A DNA stretch of 34,471 nt from Fidelibacterota bacterium. GTDB lineage: Bacteria > Fidelibacterota > Marinisomatia > SCGC-AAA003-L08 > D37C17. The DNA is taken from assembly GCA_004124405.1 (NCBI GenBank), contig SCKP01000018.1:1-34471 (forward strand), given 5' to 3'. The notes under the pieces are model-generated. The model saw nothing but the letters and a program-made list of their open reading frames with translations. It was not told the origin of the DNA and made no database searches. Position numbers and translations under genes: made by a program. Below, piece after piece: positions 1 through 7,818 of the stretch (position 1 is the stretch's first letter; every line of letters begins with the position of its first letter).

Positions 1-963
1 CAAGAATTTATACATCATGATCTCAATATTAATTTTGCTGAAACAGATGATGAAAAAAAAATGCTTAATAAAATAGTTTCATGGGATTATGGTATATATC
101 TATTCAGTTTAGAGGATAGTCTGAGGAAGAAAAAATCGAATAACATCAAGCCTCTTTATTTTGATAACATTGATTATTTTAATAAAAAAAATAATACACA
201 TATTGACTGGGTTCTTTCTATTGATATTGCTGAGTCAATTCCTTCACTAAAAAAAATACTACTAATGGGTGATATACATGAAAATACAACAGTTGTTTTT
301 TTTAAATATGTAGGAACAAAAGATTACATCAAAGATAATGGTGACAGAGGTTTAATGTGGGTCTCTGAAAGTAATGAGAGTTTTGATATTAGTCATATTG
401 AGGATGATGACATAAAAGAATCTATCTTTAAGTTTTTAACAAATAAAATTAAAGATTTTAGCTTTGGTGACCATATTGGTCATATTAACAGCATTTTAGA
501 TACAGATTTTGTAACCATTAAATTAAATAAACCGGACTTGATTAGGGGTACTCAATTAATTTGTTTATATAAAGGATATATTTTTAAAGAAGAAGATATT
601 GAATCTACCTTGAGGGCATATACTGATGATTACAAAACTATATATAATTACTTCACTCAACATCCTGAATCAATTGACAAGCTATATACAGAATTAGATC
701 TTGATTCTCTTGATTATGGGGGGAAATCAAATCTACTAAATTGGTATAAAATTGAAATTGATTCATTAGAAGAAAATTATCAAAATATTGTTAATGATTA
801 TCAAAATCAAAAATTCCGCGAAGTTAGTAAAATGATCAATTCAGAATTCAGATACTATCTTAAAATATTAACCGTACAAGATAGTATAGCCACAGCAAAG
901 GTTACGGGGAAATTATTTCCGTTCACTCAACCACAAGTTGGTGATAAAATAAATTTAAAATAA
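1..963 (+). CDS. Unrecognised protein, 5'-truncated by the window edge
   Basis: The reading frame is open from the first base of the window, so the gene very probably begins upstream. The ATG at 61 is only the first in-frame Met seen (300 residues from there). I do not recognise a family. Counting from that Met, residues about 136-171 (pattern GHI..I.....VTIKL..P..IRGTQL) and 261-300 (TV..SIATAKV.GK......VGDKI) look like two small beta-rich, SH3-like modules. A charged helical stretch at about 178-260 separates them. I see no membrane segment in the visible part. The next gene, a MATE transporter, starts 8 nt after the stop and could be co-transcribed. Base composition is very AT-rich and Lys/Asn/Ile-heavy, more so than most neighbours. 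Confidence is high that it is coding and low on function. Confidence 0.72.
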   Translation, partial: QEFIHHDLNINFAETDDEKKMLNKIVSWDYGIYLFSLEDSLRKKKSNNIKPLYFDNIDYFNKKNNTHIDWVLSIDIAESIPSLKKILLMGDIHENTTVVFFKYVGTKDYIKDNGDRGLMWVSESNESFDISHIEDDDIKESIFKFLTNKIKDFSFGDHIGHINSILDTDFVTIKLNKPDLIRGTQLICLYKGYIFKEEDIESTLRAYTDDYKTIYNYFTQHPESIDKLYTELDLDSLDYGGKSNLLNWYKIEIDSLEENYQNIVNDYQNQKFREVSKMINSEFRYYLKILTVQDSIATAKVTGKLFPFTQPQVGDKINLK

Positions 964-970
964 TAATTAC

Positions 971-2332
971 ATGGATGCACAACCCAAAGAAAGTCGATTA
1001 GAAGAATTTTTAGAAAACCCAATAAAAGCATTATGGAAGTTATCTCTTCCAATGATGTTTGGCATGGCAGTACAGGCAATTTATATGCTGGTAGATACTG
1101 CCTTCATTGGTAAATGGGTAGGTGGCACCGCCTTAGCGGCATTGGGGTATGTCTTCCCCTTTTTATTTATTATAATGGGTATAACTTTTGGTCTCGGCTC
1201 TGGAGCAACGACGGTTATAGCACAATTCATTGGTGCAAAAGATAAAAAGAATGCAGATAATGCAGCAGAACATACCATTTTGTTGGGGCTCGTAATTGGG
1301 GTGATTATCGTTGTATTTGGATTTTTATTTGGGCATAAATTTATTGGTATTCAAGGTGCAGATGTAGAAACGGTAGCAGTTGCCCTTGATTATTTTTATA
1401 TCATGATTGGAGGTTCTATTTTCATGATACTCTCCGTTTTCTTCAGATCCATTTTGTCCGGCGAGGGAGAAATGATGTTCCCAATGAAAGTATTGGGTGC
1501 AGGCACCGTGTTAAATATAATCCTCGACCCCATTTTTATTCACTATTACCAAATTGCTGGAGCTGCTATTGCCACCGTTATCAGTCAAGCTTTGGTTACT
1601 TTGGTTTTTATTTATGCACTGCTATTTAAGCAGCATAGTTATATAACCTTCAACCTGAAAGATTTTTCATTCAACATGAAAATTATTAAAGATATATTTC
1701 GTATGGGAATGCCTGCCTCCCTCAGCATGATCATTATGTCCATGGGAATATTATTATTCAATTGGATATTAGGCACCTCAGATGCTGTTGCAGCCTATCA
1801 AACTGCAGGGAGAATTGAGCATTTATTTTTTCTGCCAATCATTTCTGTTGCCACAGCCCTGGTTACTTTAGTGGGAATGTTTTATGGCGCAAAACGATTA
1901 GATCTAATTCGTATAATCGTAAAATATGGACTTACTCGAGCCATAGCTATTTCATTAAGTTTCAGTGTATTTTTCTTATTCTTTAGTGAGAGTATTCTTC
2001 CTGCTTTTACAGATTCACCAGAAATTATACGACTATCTGTTTTATATTTTAAAATCATGGCATTTGCCTATCCATTTATTACCATTGGAATGACCAGCAC
2101 CAGAATTATGCAGGGGTTGGGAGTTGCTTACCCCGTGTTTATTCTCACTTTGTTTCGGGTGGTCATTATCTCTGCATCTTTGGCATGGTATTTTGTAATC
2201 GTATTGGAAAAACCTGTCTATTATGCCTGGGTTGGAACTTTAATTTCATGCATTATAACCGCCGGTGTCAGTTTATTCTGGCTGCGGAGTATTCTCCGAC
2301 GTTCTTTTAAATCTGCTGTTGAACCTGCCTGA
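971..2332 (+). CDS. MATE family multidrug/Na+ efflux transporter
   Basis: A 453-residue polytopic inner-membrane protein of the MATE (NorM/DinF) family, which exports cationic drugs or metabolites in exchange for Na+ or H+. The N-terminus reads as a short amphipathic lead, then LWKLSLPMMFGMAVQAIY and MLVDTAFIGKWVGGTALAA, the typical first two helices. Next comes the glycine-rich GLGSGATTVIAQFIGAKD loop. Hydrophobic stretches continue to the C-terminus, consistent with 12 helices, and the length is normal for the family. The start is the ATG 8 nt after the preceding stop; there is no clear Shine-Dalgarno site. The substrate cannot be told from sequence. Its stop codon abuts the first copy of the 168-bp repeat at 2333, whose terminator hairpin at 2468-2499 probably ends the transcript. 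Confidence 0.93.
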   Translation: MDAQPKESRLEEFLENPIKALWKLSLPMMFGMAVQAIYMLVDTAFIGKWVGGTALAALGYVFPFLFIIMGITFGLGSGATTVIAQFIGAKDKKNADNAAEHTILLGLVIGVIIVVFGFLFGHKFIGIQGADVETVAVALDYFYIMIGGSIFMILSVFFRSILSGEGEMMFPMKVLGAGTVLNIILDPIFIHYYQIAGAAIATVISQALVTLVFIYALLFKQHSYITFNLKDFSFNMKIIKDIFRMGMPASLSMIIMSMGILLFNWILGTSDAVAAYQTAGRIEHLFFLPIISVATALVTLVGMFYGAKRLDLIRIIVKYGLTRAIAISLSFSVFFLFFSESILPAFTDSPEIIRLSVLYFKIMAFAYPFITIGMTSTRIMQGLGVAYPVFILTLFRVVIISASLAWYFVIVLEKPVYYAWVGTLISCIITAGVSLFWLRSILRRSFKSAVEPA

Positions 2333-2500
2333 TTTTGTTACAATTAATTACATAATAAATGGAAACTAACTTTAGGATATCCGCGTAAATTTAATAGGTG
2401 GTTGGACTTCTTCTTAGTTAACTCCTCCTAAAAGTAAACTCAACAGATTCAGCCTCCTCCTAAATATAAGGGCTTCGGAAACGAAGCCCTTTCTTTTTAT
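2333..2500 (+). repeat. Duplicated terminator-containing element, copy 1
   Basis: This 168-bp segment aligns without gaps to 2978-3145 (constant offset 645) with about 20 mismatches by hand count, roughly 88% identity. Conservation is strongest in two places. The 46-nt core 2383-2428 has one mismatch, and the terminator stem 2468-2491 has one change that keeps pairing (A-U to G-U) in the other copy. The plus strand carries CCTCCT at 2424-2429 and CCTCCTCCT at 2453-2461, matching the 16S rRNA anti-Shine-Dalgarno. It also has AGGTGG at 2396-2401, which could pair with the first CCTCCT. It may be a 3'-UTR element of the MATE gene, a small RNA, or a dispersed repeat. No open frame is conserved between the two copies. 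Confidence 0.85.
2468..2499 (+). terminator. Rho-independent terminator of repeat copy 1
   Basis: The stem AAGGGCTTCG (2468-2477) pairs perfectly with CGAAGCCCTT (2482-2491) across a GAAA tetraloop. A T-rich tract, TCTTTTT, follows at 2492-2498. It lies about 135 nt after the MATE stop codon, so it can end that transcript or that of a small RNA encoded by the repeat. Confidence 0.85.
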
Positions 2501-2663
2501 AATCAATTTTACCCTAATCATTATTGAATTAGATTGAATCCCATCGAAGTTCAGCTCTCCATTTTCTTGTTTGTTATTCAGATTGGACACCTTCGGCATC
2601 TCTTTTTATCAAGGCAAATATCAGGACATATTAATAACTGGTACATAAATATCAATAATGCTG

Positions 2664-2727
2664 ATCCCTGGAGGGGATGAATCTGAATAACAAAAATCAA
2701 ATCCCTCACCCTAACCCTGAAGGGGTT
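2664..2727. repeat. Pair of REP-like short hairpins
   Basis: ATCCCT-GGA-GGGGAT (2664-2678) and AACCCT-GAA-GGGGTT (2713-2727) have the same architecture: six-base arms with a terminal T-G wobble and a three-base loop, 49 bp apart. The paired design resembles REP/BIME-type intergenic repeats. Only a genome-wide search could show whether they are dispersed. Confidence 0.45.
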
Positions 2728-2869
2728 GAAGAACAGAATTCTATATTGTATCCCACCAGTATTGTTTTGAATTAGAAACTATTTAGCCAGGGTATTAGGA
2801 AATTGTTGAGAAACTAGCAGACATCGATTCATTAATCCATCATTCCAATATTCTATTCATATTAGTTTT

Positions 2870-2883
2870 CCCAAGCTCTTGGG
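2870..2883. repeat. Perfect short inverted repeat
   Basis: CCCAAG-CT-CTTGGG is a perfect six-base dyad with a two-base centre, preceded by TTTT on the plus strand. No T tract follows on either strand in the orientation needed for a terminator, so an operator-like site or a chance dyad is more likely. Confidence 0.35.
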
Positions 2884-2977
2884 CACCTATTCTACATGTT
2901 TATATTAGACAGATGTGATTTATACCAAAGAAATTTTAATAAAATATTCACTTAATTCGGGTTTGTGAACGGGCTGC

Positions 2978-3145
2978 TTTTGTTACAATTATTTACATAA
3001 AATTAAGAAACTTACTTTTGGAATCCAGCGTAAATTTAATAGGTGGTTGAACTTCTTCTTAGTTAACTCCTCCTTACAATAAACTCAAAGGATTCAGCCT
3101 CCTCTTAAATATAAGGGCTTCGGAAACGGAGCCCTTTCTTTTTAT
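2978..3145 (+). repeat. Duplicated terminator-containing element, copy 2
   Basis: This is the second copy of the 168-bp element at 2333-2500. It keeps the near-identical core 3028-3073 and the CCTCCT motifs at 3069-3074 and 3098-3103. AGGTGG lies at 3041-3046, and the terminator hairpin at 3113-3143. Unlike copy 1 it has no gene directly upstream: the nearest upstream coding sequence ends at 2332. It therefore cannot simply be that gene's 3' UTR, which favours an independent RNA or a mobile or duplicated repeat. It ends about 40 nt before the start of the esterase gene at 3186. Confidence 0.85.
3113..3143 (+). terminator. Rho-independent terminator of repeat copy 2
   Basis: The stem AAGGGCTTCG (3113-3122) pairs with CGGAGCCCTT (3127-3136) across GAAA, followed by TCTTTTT. 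Relative to copy 1, one stem base differs (A to G) and converts a U-A pair to U-G, so the fold is preserved. It lies just upstream of the esterase start. Confidence 0.8.
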
Positions 3146-3185
3146 AGTCCATTTGGCAATTATTATGTATATTCTCCTTACAAAT

Positions 3186-4562
3186 ATGAATAAATTTATC
3201 AAATATACACTCGTTTTTTCTTTATCCTTTGGATGGAGCCAGGATATTTACACTGAATACTTAGTTGAAAGTGGCGATAGTCTGGATGTTTTTTCCTATC
3301 AGATTCCAGAGAATTATAATGACTTAAATACCCATCCGCTTTTGGTTATTTTTCACCAATGGGGTGGAGATGAAAATAGTCCCTATTATACTCAATTTGA
3401 TGAAGAAGCCAATAACCGCAACTGGCTCTACCTATCACCCTTTGGAGGATCATCCAATAATTATAATCATCAGGATGCCCAATATTTTGTAATGCAGGAA
3501 ATCTTATGGCTGTCAGAACAATACAATATTGATTCCAATCGAATTTACATGGTGGGTGGTTCAATGGGAGGTGCCGCTGGAGCCATATTTGCCAATAATC
3601 ATCTGGATCCGACCCAGCCTATGGTAGCAGCCACTGCATCAGCTTCAGGTATATTGGATTGTGAACGGCGCTTTTATGAAATGGATGGCAATAATAGCAT
3701 GATAGAGTGGTTTGGCGGTTCACCAGAGGAGGTGCCCTTTGAATACCATCGCAATAGTGCAGTGTTTTTTGCGGACTCTACTCAAAGCATGCATTTTAAT
3801 TTAAAACATATACCTCTTTATTTAGATTTTGGCACATCGGAGCCCCACAGAACTCATGCTGAAGATTTATTTGCTTTACTACAGGGGTACAATCTGAATA
3901 TGTGGATTGATTCCAATCCTACTGGGGGCCATGGGTTTTCAGTTATTGATGAAAACCATGCCTGTGACTGGATGAGTCAATTTGAACTTGAAAGGAACCC
4001 TAGGGAAATCAATGTAAATTTAGATGAACCCGGCCGAGCTTACTGGGTTGAAGCAAAAAATCAATCTGTAGAGGATGAATTTATAAGAGTAGAATGCGAA
4101 CGATTGAATGAAAATACCTTTTTAATAAATCAGTTTAAGAACTCAGACACATTGATTTTCCATATTTTAAATGATACCATCCCATCAAACATACAATTTT
4201 ATAATTATCAATATGATTCCATATTTACTATTGGTATCACCGGAACATCACCACTTATATCTACCATTTTGGATGTTTCCTTTGAAGGATTTAATTCGGC
4301 TTATTGGGATAATTTAAATCAGGAAAATGAAACCATCTATGTTGACATTTCCTGGGGGTCTTACAATATGGCATTTACTTTTGAGGATTTCATGGATGTG
4401 AATCTGGATGGTGTTTGGGATGTTACAGATATTATTTTAACAATTCAGAATATTTTGGGTCAAATAGTATTTAATTCAACTCAAACAGAAAACGCCGACC
4501 TCAATGATGATGGTGGTGTGGATATTTTAGATATTATTTTGATGGTGAATTTAATTTTATAA
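3186..4562 (+). CDS. Secreted CE1/PHB-depolymerase-like esterase with C-terminal dockerin
   Basis: An exported alpha/beta-hydrolase of 458 residues, probably cleaving ester bonds in polymers or feruloyl/acetyl esters. The start is taken at ATG 3186, because it gives a compact signal peptide (MNKFIKYTLVFSLSFGWSQ). The frame also extends to a TTG at 3153. The catalytic domain spans about 20-270: nucleophile elbow GGSMGG with Ser126, likely His249 in GGHGF, and an acid near Asp214 or Asp227 (LDFGTSEPH). An unassigned beta-rich part follows. Residues about 404-458 form a dockerin-like pair of calcium loops, DVNLDGVWDVTDI and DLNDDGGVDILDI, each followed by a short hydrophobic helix. The gene is convergent with the SDR gene, with 5 bp between the stops. 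Substrate is unknown. Confidence 0.85.
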   Translation: MNKFIKYTLVFSLSFGWSQDIYTEYLVESGDSLDVFSYQIPENYNDLNTHPLLVIFHQWGGDENSPYYTQFDEEANNRNWLYLSPFGGSSNNYNHQDAQYFVMQEILWLSEQYNIDSNRIYMVGGSMGGAAGAIFANNHLDPTQPMVAATASASGILDCERRFYEMDGNNSMIEWFGGSPEEVPFEYHRNSAVFFADSTQSMHFNLKHIPLYLDFGTSEPHRTHAEDLFALLQGYNLNMWIDSNPTGGHGFSVIDENHACDWMSQFELERNPREINVNLDEPGRAYWVEAKNQSVEDEFIRVECERLNENTFLINQFKNSDTLIFHILNDTIPSNIQFYNYQYDSIFTIGITGTSPLISTILDVSFEGFNSAYWDNLNQENETIYVDISWGSYNMAFTFEDFMDVNLDGVWDVTDIILTIQNILGQIVFNSTQTENADLNDDGGVDILDIILMVNLIL

Positions 4563-4567
4563 TGAGA

Positions 4568-5422
4568 TCATTTTTTTAACAGGCCTAAATTTTTCCCAAT
4601 CAATTTGTCAAACATTCTATCCGGTAATAGATTTGGCAAAGTAAAATGAGTAAACCGATTTGGTGTTATCACATATCGTGTTTTTGGAGAAGGATTTTGA
4701 AGGATGGCCTTAACTCGGTTGCCAATAACATCTGCATCCAATCCCTTCTTACCCATTTCAATAAAAAACTTATAAAATTTTATCAGGGCTGGCTCATAGT
4801 CCGTACCCGTAAATTCATTATCTTCCGGTTCAGGCACTTTATCCCATATAGCTGTTTTGATTGGTCCCGGCTCAATTAAAATTACATCCACTCCGTACAG
4901 GAGCAATTCCCTGCGGAGCGCATCCGAAAACCCCTCAACTGCGAACTTAGACGCTGAATAGGGGGCAACAAATGGATTTGCATTTCGGCCAGCAACTGAA
5001 CTGATATTAATGATTTTCCCCTGGAACGTAGAATTTTTTATAGCTCCCAACATTGGGAGAAATGTTTTTGTTACTTCAATCAAGCCAAAAAAGTTGACTT
5101 CAAATTGCTGCCTAAAGACGTCAGTATCAATAAGGCTCACCGGGCCTCCCATTGCCACTCCAGCATTGTTCACTAATCCACTTAAAATCTCACCGGGTTT
5201 CAATTCATTTTTAACTAATTCAGCGCTTTTATGAATAGCATTTGCATCCGTTACATCAAAAATAAGAGGTGTGAAATTCTCCCCGAATTGTTCTTTTGTA
5301 TTTTGAGCGTCTGCTTCCTTGCGAACAGACCCATAAACTAAATAACCGGAATTACATAAAATTTTTGCAGTGGAAAATCCAATTCCAGTACTTACTCCGG
5401 TTATGATTATTTTTTTCATCAT
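4568..5422 (-). CDS. Short-chain dehydrogenase/reductase (SDR)
   Basis: A cytoplasmic NAD(P)(H)-dependent oxidoreductase of the classical SDR family, 284 residues. Visible motifs are the cofactor-binding TGVSTGIG at 8-15, NNAG at 85-88, the catalytic SS at 141-142, and YSASK with Tyr155 and Lys159, followed by the usual PG turn (EPGPIKTAIW). The C-terminus is slightly longer than in minimal SDRs and is basic. The start could equally be the second Met. The gene is divergent from the DegP-type protease, about 175 bp away. The substrate cannot be predicted; retinol-dehydrogenase-like and 3-oxoacyl-reductase-like annotations are both common for such sequences. Confidence 0.92.
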   Translation of the reverse strand: MMKKIIITGVSTGIGFSTAKILCNSGYLVYGSVRKEADAQNTKEQFGENFTPLIFDVTDANAIHKSAELVKNELKPGEILSGLVNNAGVAMGGPVSLIDTDVFRQQFEVNFFGLIEVTKTFLPMLGAIKNSTFQGKIINISSVAGRNANPFVAPYSASKFAVEGFSDALRRELLLYGVDVILIEPGPIKTAIWDKVPEPEDNEFTGTDYEPALIKFYKFFIEMGKKGLDADVIGNRVKAILQNPSPKTRYVITPNRFTHFTLPNLLPDRMFDKLIGKNLGLLKK

Positions 5423-5598
5423 GATATATTTAACCTGTTTTTAATGTAAAATTTAAAGATAATGCCAACAACTGGCTTTTATCGAGTGGTGAAATTTTCT
5501 TAACTTGAGTTACGTTAAGCAACTATTTTTAATATGGAACAACTTCAGAAAATTGGCATTAATAAATGATCAAATTAAGAAAGGATAAATATTCAAAT

Positions 5599-6966
5599 AT
5601 GAAACAAATCTTACCCCTGATATGGATTACTGTACTCTTTGCATTTCCATCCAAAAAGGAATTCAGTGAAGCATTTATTGAAGTAGCCTCCAATGGAAAT
5701 CCAGCCGTTGTTTCCATTATTTCGGAAAAAGTTATTAAACAGAGATATCATCAATTTTTTTCACCATTTGGTGATCAATTTCCACAAGGTGAATACAGGG
5801 GGCATACTCTGGGTTCGGGTGTAATTATTGATGCTGAGGAGGGATATATCATTACCAATAATCATGTCATTGAAGATGCAGAGGAAATTAAGGTAATCAT
5901 GTTTGATAAACGGGAAGTTAGGGCTACTATTGTTGCAACGGATCCTCCGTCTGATTTAGCGGTTATTAAAGTAGAACCAGGTGGATTATCTACTGTTAAA
6001 TTGGGAAATTCTGATAAGTTAAATGTAGGGGAATGGGTTGTGGCAATTGGCTCTCCATTTGGACTTCACCTCAATCATACCGTAACAGCAGGAATCGTCA
6101 GTGCTGTTGGAAGGAGTTCGGTAATATCTCGTAATAATTTTGAGGATTTCATTCAACATGATGCCGCCATTAATCCCGGGAATTCAGGTGGTGCCTTATT
6201 TAATTTAGATGGTGAATTGGTGGGTATAAATACTGCAATTGCTACCGACGGATATTCCAGAGCCAATGCAGGAGTGGGATTTGCAATACCCATTAATATG
6301 GTCAAACGAGTAATGGAAGACCTTATTTCTGATGGAAAGGTTACAAGGGGTTGGCTGGGTGTACAAATTCAGGATGTAGATGAAGGTATGGCAAAAGCTT
6401 TACGGCTAAAGGAACGGAATGGCGCTATTATTAGCCAAGTGATTAAAAACAGTCCTGCTGAAGATGCGGGAGTTGAAGAGCAAGATGTCATCATTGCAGT
6501 GGATGGGGTTAAAGTTGGGGATTCATCAAACTTAAAAAATCTTATTTCCTCTGGCCGTCCTGATGATAAAACAAAACTGACGATTATTAGAGATGGGCAT
6601 GAAAGAAACCTCATAGTTATATTAGGAACTCGCCCCGGTGAAAAGGAACTTGCAGAGACATTTCGATATGGTGAAAAACTTTTTGATGTATTGGGGCTAC
6701 GAGTTGAAACTTTAGAAAATGTAGATGGAAAAGAAATGGGTGTTGATTCCCTAGATGGCATAAAAGTAGTTGATATAAAAAGGGGATCATCCGCTTATGA
6801 TAATAATATCAAACGTGGGGATATAATTACTGAAGTGGGTAAATCCATTATTAAAAATAAAAATGATTATAAAACAGAGTTAGATGCTTATTCTGAAGGT
6901 GATACTATAATGCTGAGGATCGTAAGGAACGGGAGTCCATTGTACGTTGCATTTGAGATTGAATAA
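5599..6966 (+). CDS. DegP/DegQ-type periplasmic serine protease with two PDZ domains
   Basis: An envelope quality-control protease (HtrA family, S1C) of 455 residues. The ATG at 5599 is preferred because it directly starts a signal-peptide-like segment, MKQILPLIWITVLFAF; an ATG at 5566 would add 11 charged residues. The protease domain shows the triad His89 (TNNHV), Asp119 (SDLAVI) and Ser196 (GNSGGAL). PDZ1 runs from about 251 to 345 (RGWLGVQIQ...GVKV), and PDZ2 from about 365 to 455, more divergent and reaching the C-terminus. Two PDZ domains match DegP/DegQ rather than DegS. It is expected to degrade or refold misfolded exported proteins. It stands alone and is divergent from the SDR gene. 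No clear terminator follows the stop. Confidence 0.92.
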   Translation: MKQILPLIWITVLFAFPSKKEFSEAFIEVASNGNPAVVSIISEKVIKQRYHQFFSPFGDQFPQGEYRGHTLGSGVIIDAEEGYIITNNHVIEDAEEIKVIMFDKREVRATIVATDPPSDLAVIKVEPGGLSTVKLGNSDKLNVGEWVVAIGSPFGLHLNHTVTAGIVSAVGRSSVISRNNFEDFIQHDAAINPGNSGGALFNLDGELVGINTAIATDGYSRANAGVGFAIPINMVKRVMEDLISDGKVTRGWLGVQIQDVDEGMAKALRLKERNGAIISQVIKNSPAEDAGVEEQDVIIAVDGVKVGDSSNLKNLISSGRPDDKTKLTIIRDGHERNLIVILGTRPGEKELAETFRYGEKLFDVLGLRVETLENVDGKEMGVDSLDGIKVVDIKRGSSAYDNNIKRGDIITEVGKSIIKNKNDYKTELDAYSEGDTIMLRIVRNGSPLYVAFEIE

Positions 6967-7149
6967 AAATTAAAATCAGACAGAAGCTGATGGTGGTGTT
7001 TTAAGACTTAATTACTATCAAAGAAGTATGGTTTTCTCAAAACCCTGCCGAATTTATCATTATTGATTTAAATTCCCTGGATTCATTTTTAATTCGGGTT
7101 GAACAGGAGAAACGAGGATACCCCTGCTTTTTTATAAAATTATTTTGAA
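6967..7149. other. Intergenic stretch after the protease gene
   Basis: No coding region is seen. A perfect small dyad, GGTTTT-CTC-AAAACC, lies at 7030-7044 and a weaker one, ATCAG/CTGAT, at 6975-6991. Neither is followed by a convincing T tract, so the end of the protease transcript is not clearly marked. Confidence 0.5.
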
Positions 7150-7403
7150 TTAATCATTCTGTAAATCTGGAAAAAGCCTATATCGAAGTTCAGATAAATA
7201 TCCTAAAATTGCCACAAGGAATCCTAACATCAATACTGAATTTCTTACGTTTTCCACAACCCGATTATAATCTATAATTAAATCAATAATAGTAACTGCC
7301 CCCCCCCTGCTCTAATAAACATTATTTTGCTCTCCCTTTTGGATTCTCCCCAAATAGATTTCTTTGTTTCGTTTGTTTGATTGTTATCCATTTTAGCACT
7401 CAT
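7150..7403 (-). pseudogene. Small single-span membrane protein gene, frameshifted at a run of nine G
   Basis: On the minus strand an ATG at 7403 starts MSAKMDNNQTNETKKSIWGE..., a charged N-terminus that runs into a homopolymer (C9 on the plus strand at 7299-7307). There the frame goes off and stops soon after. In the next frame the sequence continues directly as AVTIIDLIIDYNRVVENV, then RNSVLMLGFLVAILGYL, then SELRYRLFPDLQND and a TAA at 7150-7152. Adding one G (or removing two) joins both halves into about 84 residues: a hydrophilic N-terminus, one transmembrane helix and a short charged tail. The span of 254 nt is one base short of a whole number of codons. It may be a sequencing or assembly error, a phase-variable tract, slippage, or a real lesion. 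No family recognised. Confidence 0.6.
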
Positions 7404-7580
7404 TTTAATTATAGGTTGATGTAGAATTTTCCTCTTCCTCAACAGTATTATTTGGAAATGGTTAATAACAGGAGAAAACAATATTTATGAGTAATAATAA
7501 AGTAATTTTCATATTGTAAATTAATTGATTAATGTGTTTAGGGACAATTTTTGAAATTTATTTGATCTACATCAACTATT

Positions 7581-7702
7581 GGGTTGTAGAAACCCCCATA
7601 AGTTATGGGTGTAAGGCAAACGATGTTAACTCATCACCGTCTTACTTGAAAAATCTCCTTATTGAAAAAAGGCTCTCTCCGGAGGAGGGGAGAGCTTTTT
7701 TA
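7581..7702 (+). promoter_or_regulatory. Structured leader or small RNA upstream of the ABC-F gene
   Basis: Three successive foldable segments precede an intrinsic terminator. They are GGGTT/AACCC (7581-7585 with 7591-7595), CCCATAA-G-TTATGGG (7595-7609), and GTAAG/CTTAC (7611-7615 with 7641-7645) enclosing GATG/CATC (7622-7625 with 7632-7635). The first two share C7595, so their full forms compete. The terminator is at 7672-7695. The ABC-F start lies about 120 nt further on, and a two-codon frame ATG-GAT-TAA (7810-7818) directly abuts its ATG. Several ABC-F genes are known to be controlled by transcription attenuation in such leaders. A separate short RNA ending at the terminator is equally possible. 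Confidence 0.4.
7665..7702 (+). terminator. Strong intrinsic terminator about 120 bp before the ABC-F gene
   Basis: The stem GCTCTCTCC (7672-7680) pairs with GGGGAGAGC (7687-7695), with one G-U pair and a GGAGGA loop. It is flanked by an A tract on the left and TTTTTT at 7696-7701 on the right, so it can work in both directions. There is no plus-strand gene for over 700 bp upstream, which suggests it ends a leader or small RNA. Confidence 0.75.
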
Positions 7703-7818
7703 TTTGTTGGAGAAAAATTCTGATTTCCATCACCACTTATTATTTCTTTTAGACGAACCCTTATTGGTGAATAACTTAATAAAACCTTAATTTTATAATC
7801 AATTAATTAATGGATTAA

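Larger units (their letters stand above)
2501..2977. other. Gene-free spacer between the two repeat copies
   Basis: I see no credible coding region in these 477 bp on either strand. The one open frame here (minus strand, 2599 to 2414) runs through the terminator and is not conserved in the other repeat copy. The stretch holds two similar REP-like hairpins (2664-2678 and 2713-2727) and a perfect inverted repeat at 2870-2883. It may be decayed remains of a gene once placed between two copies of the repeat, but I found no recognisable remnant. Confidence 0.6.

Noticed and set aside
184-191. ThiI PP-loop reads SSGIDSPV rather than SGGIDSPV (residue positions within the protein)
   Set aside because: From memory, Ser at the second position occurs in other intact ThiI proteins, so it is not taken as a sign of inactivity.
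2414-2599. 61-residue open frame on the minus strand
   Set aside because: It runs through the terminator stem of repeat copy 1 and is broken by a stop in the equivalent part of copy 2, so it is not conserved as coding.
4380-4562. Type IX secretion C-terminal signal on the esterase
   Set aside because: The C-terminal repeats have the spaced Asp/Asn calcium-loop pattern of dockerins rather than the beta-sandwich type IX signal.
6369-6761. 130-residue minus-strand frame inside the DegP-type gene
   Set aside because: It is a Ser- and Pro-rich shadow of the PDZ-coding region, which is clearly coding on the plus strand.
7532-7723. 63-residue open frame on the plus strand
   Set aside because: It reads straight through the hairpins and the intrinsic terminator and has no protein-like composition; a short leader peptide inside it cannot be excluded but is not supported.
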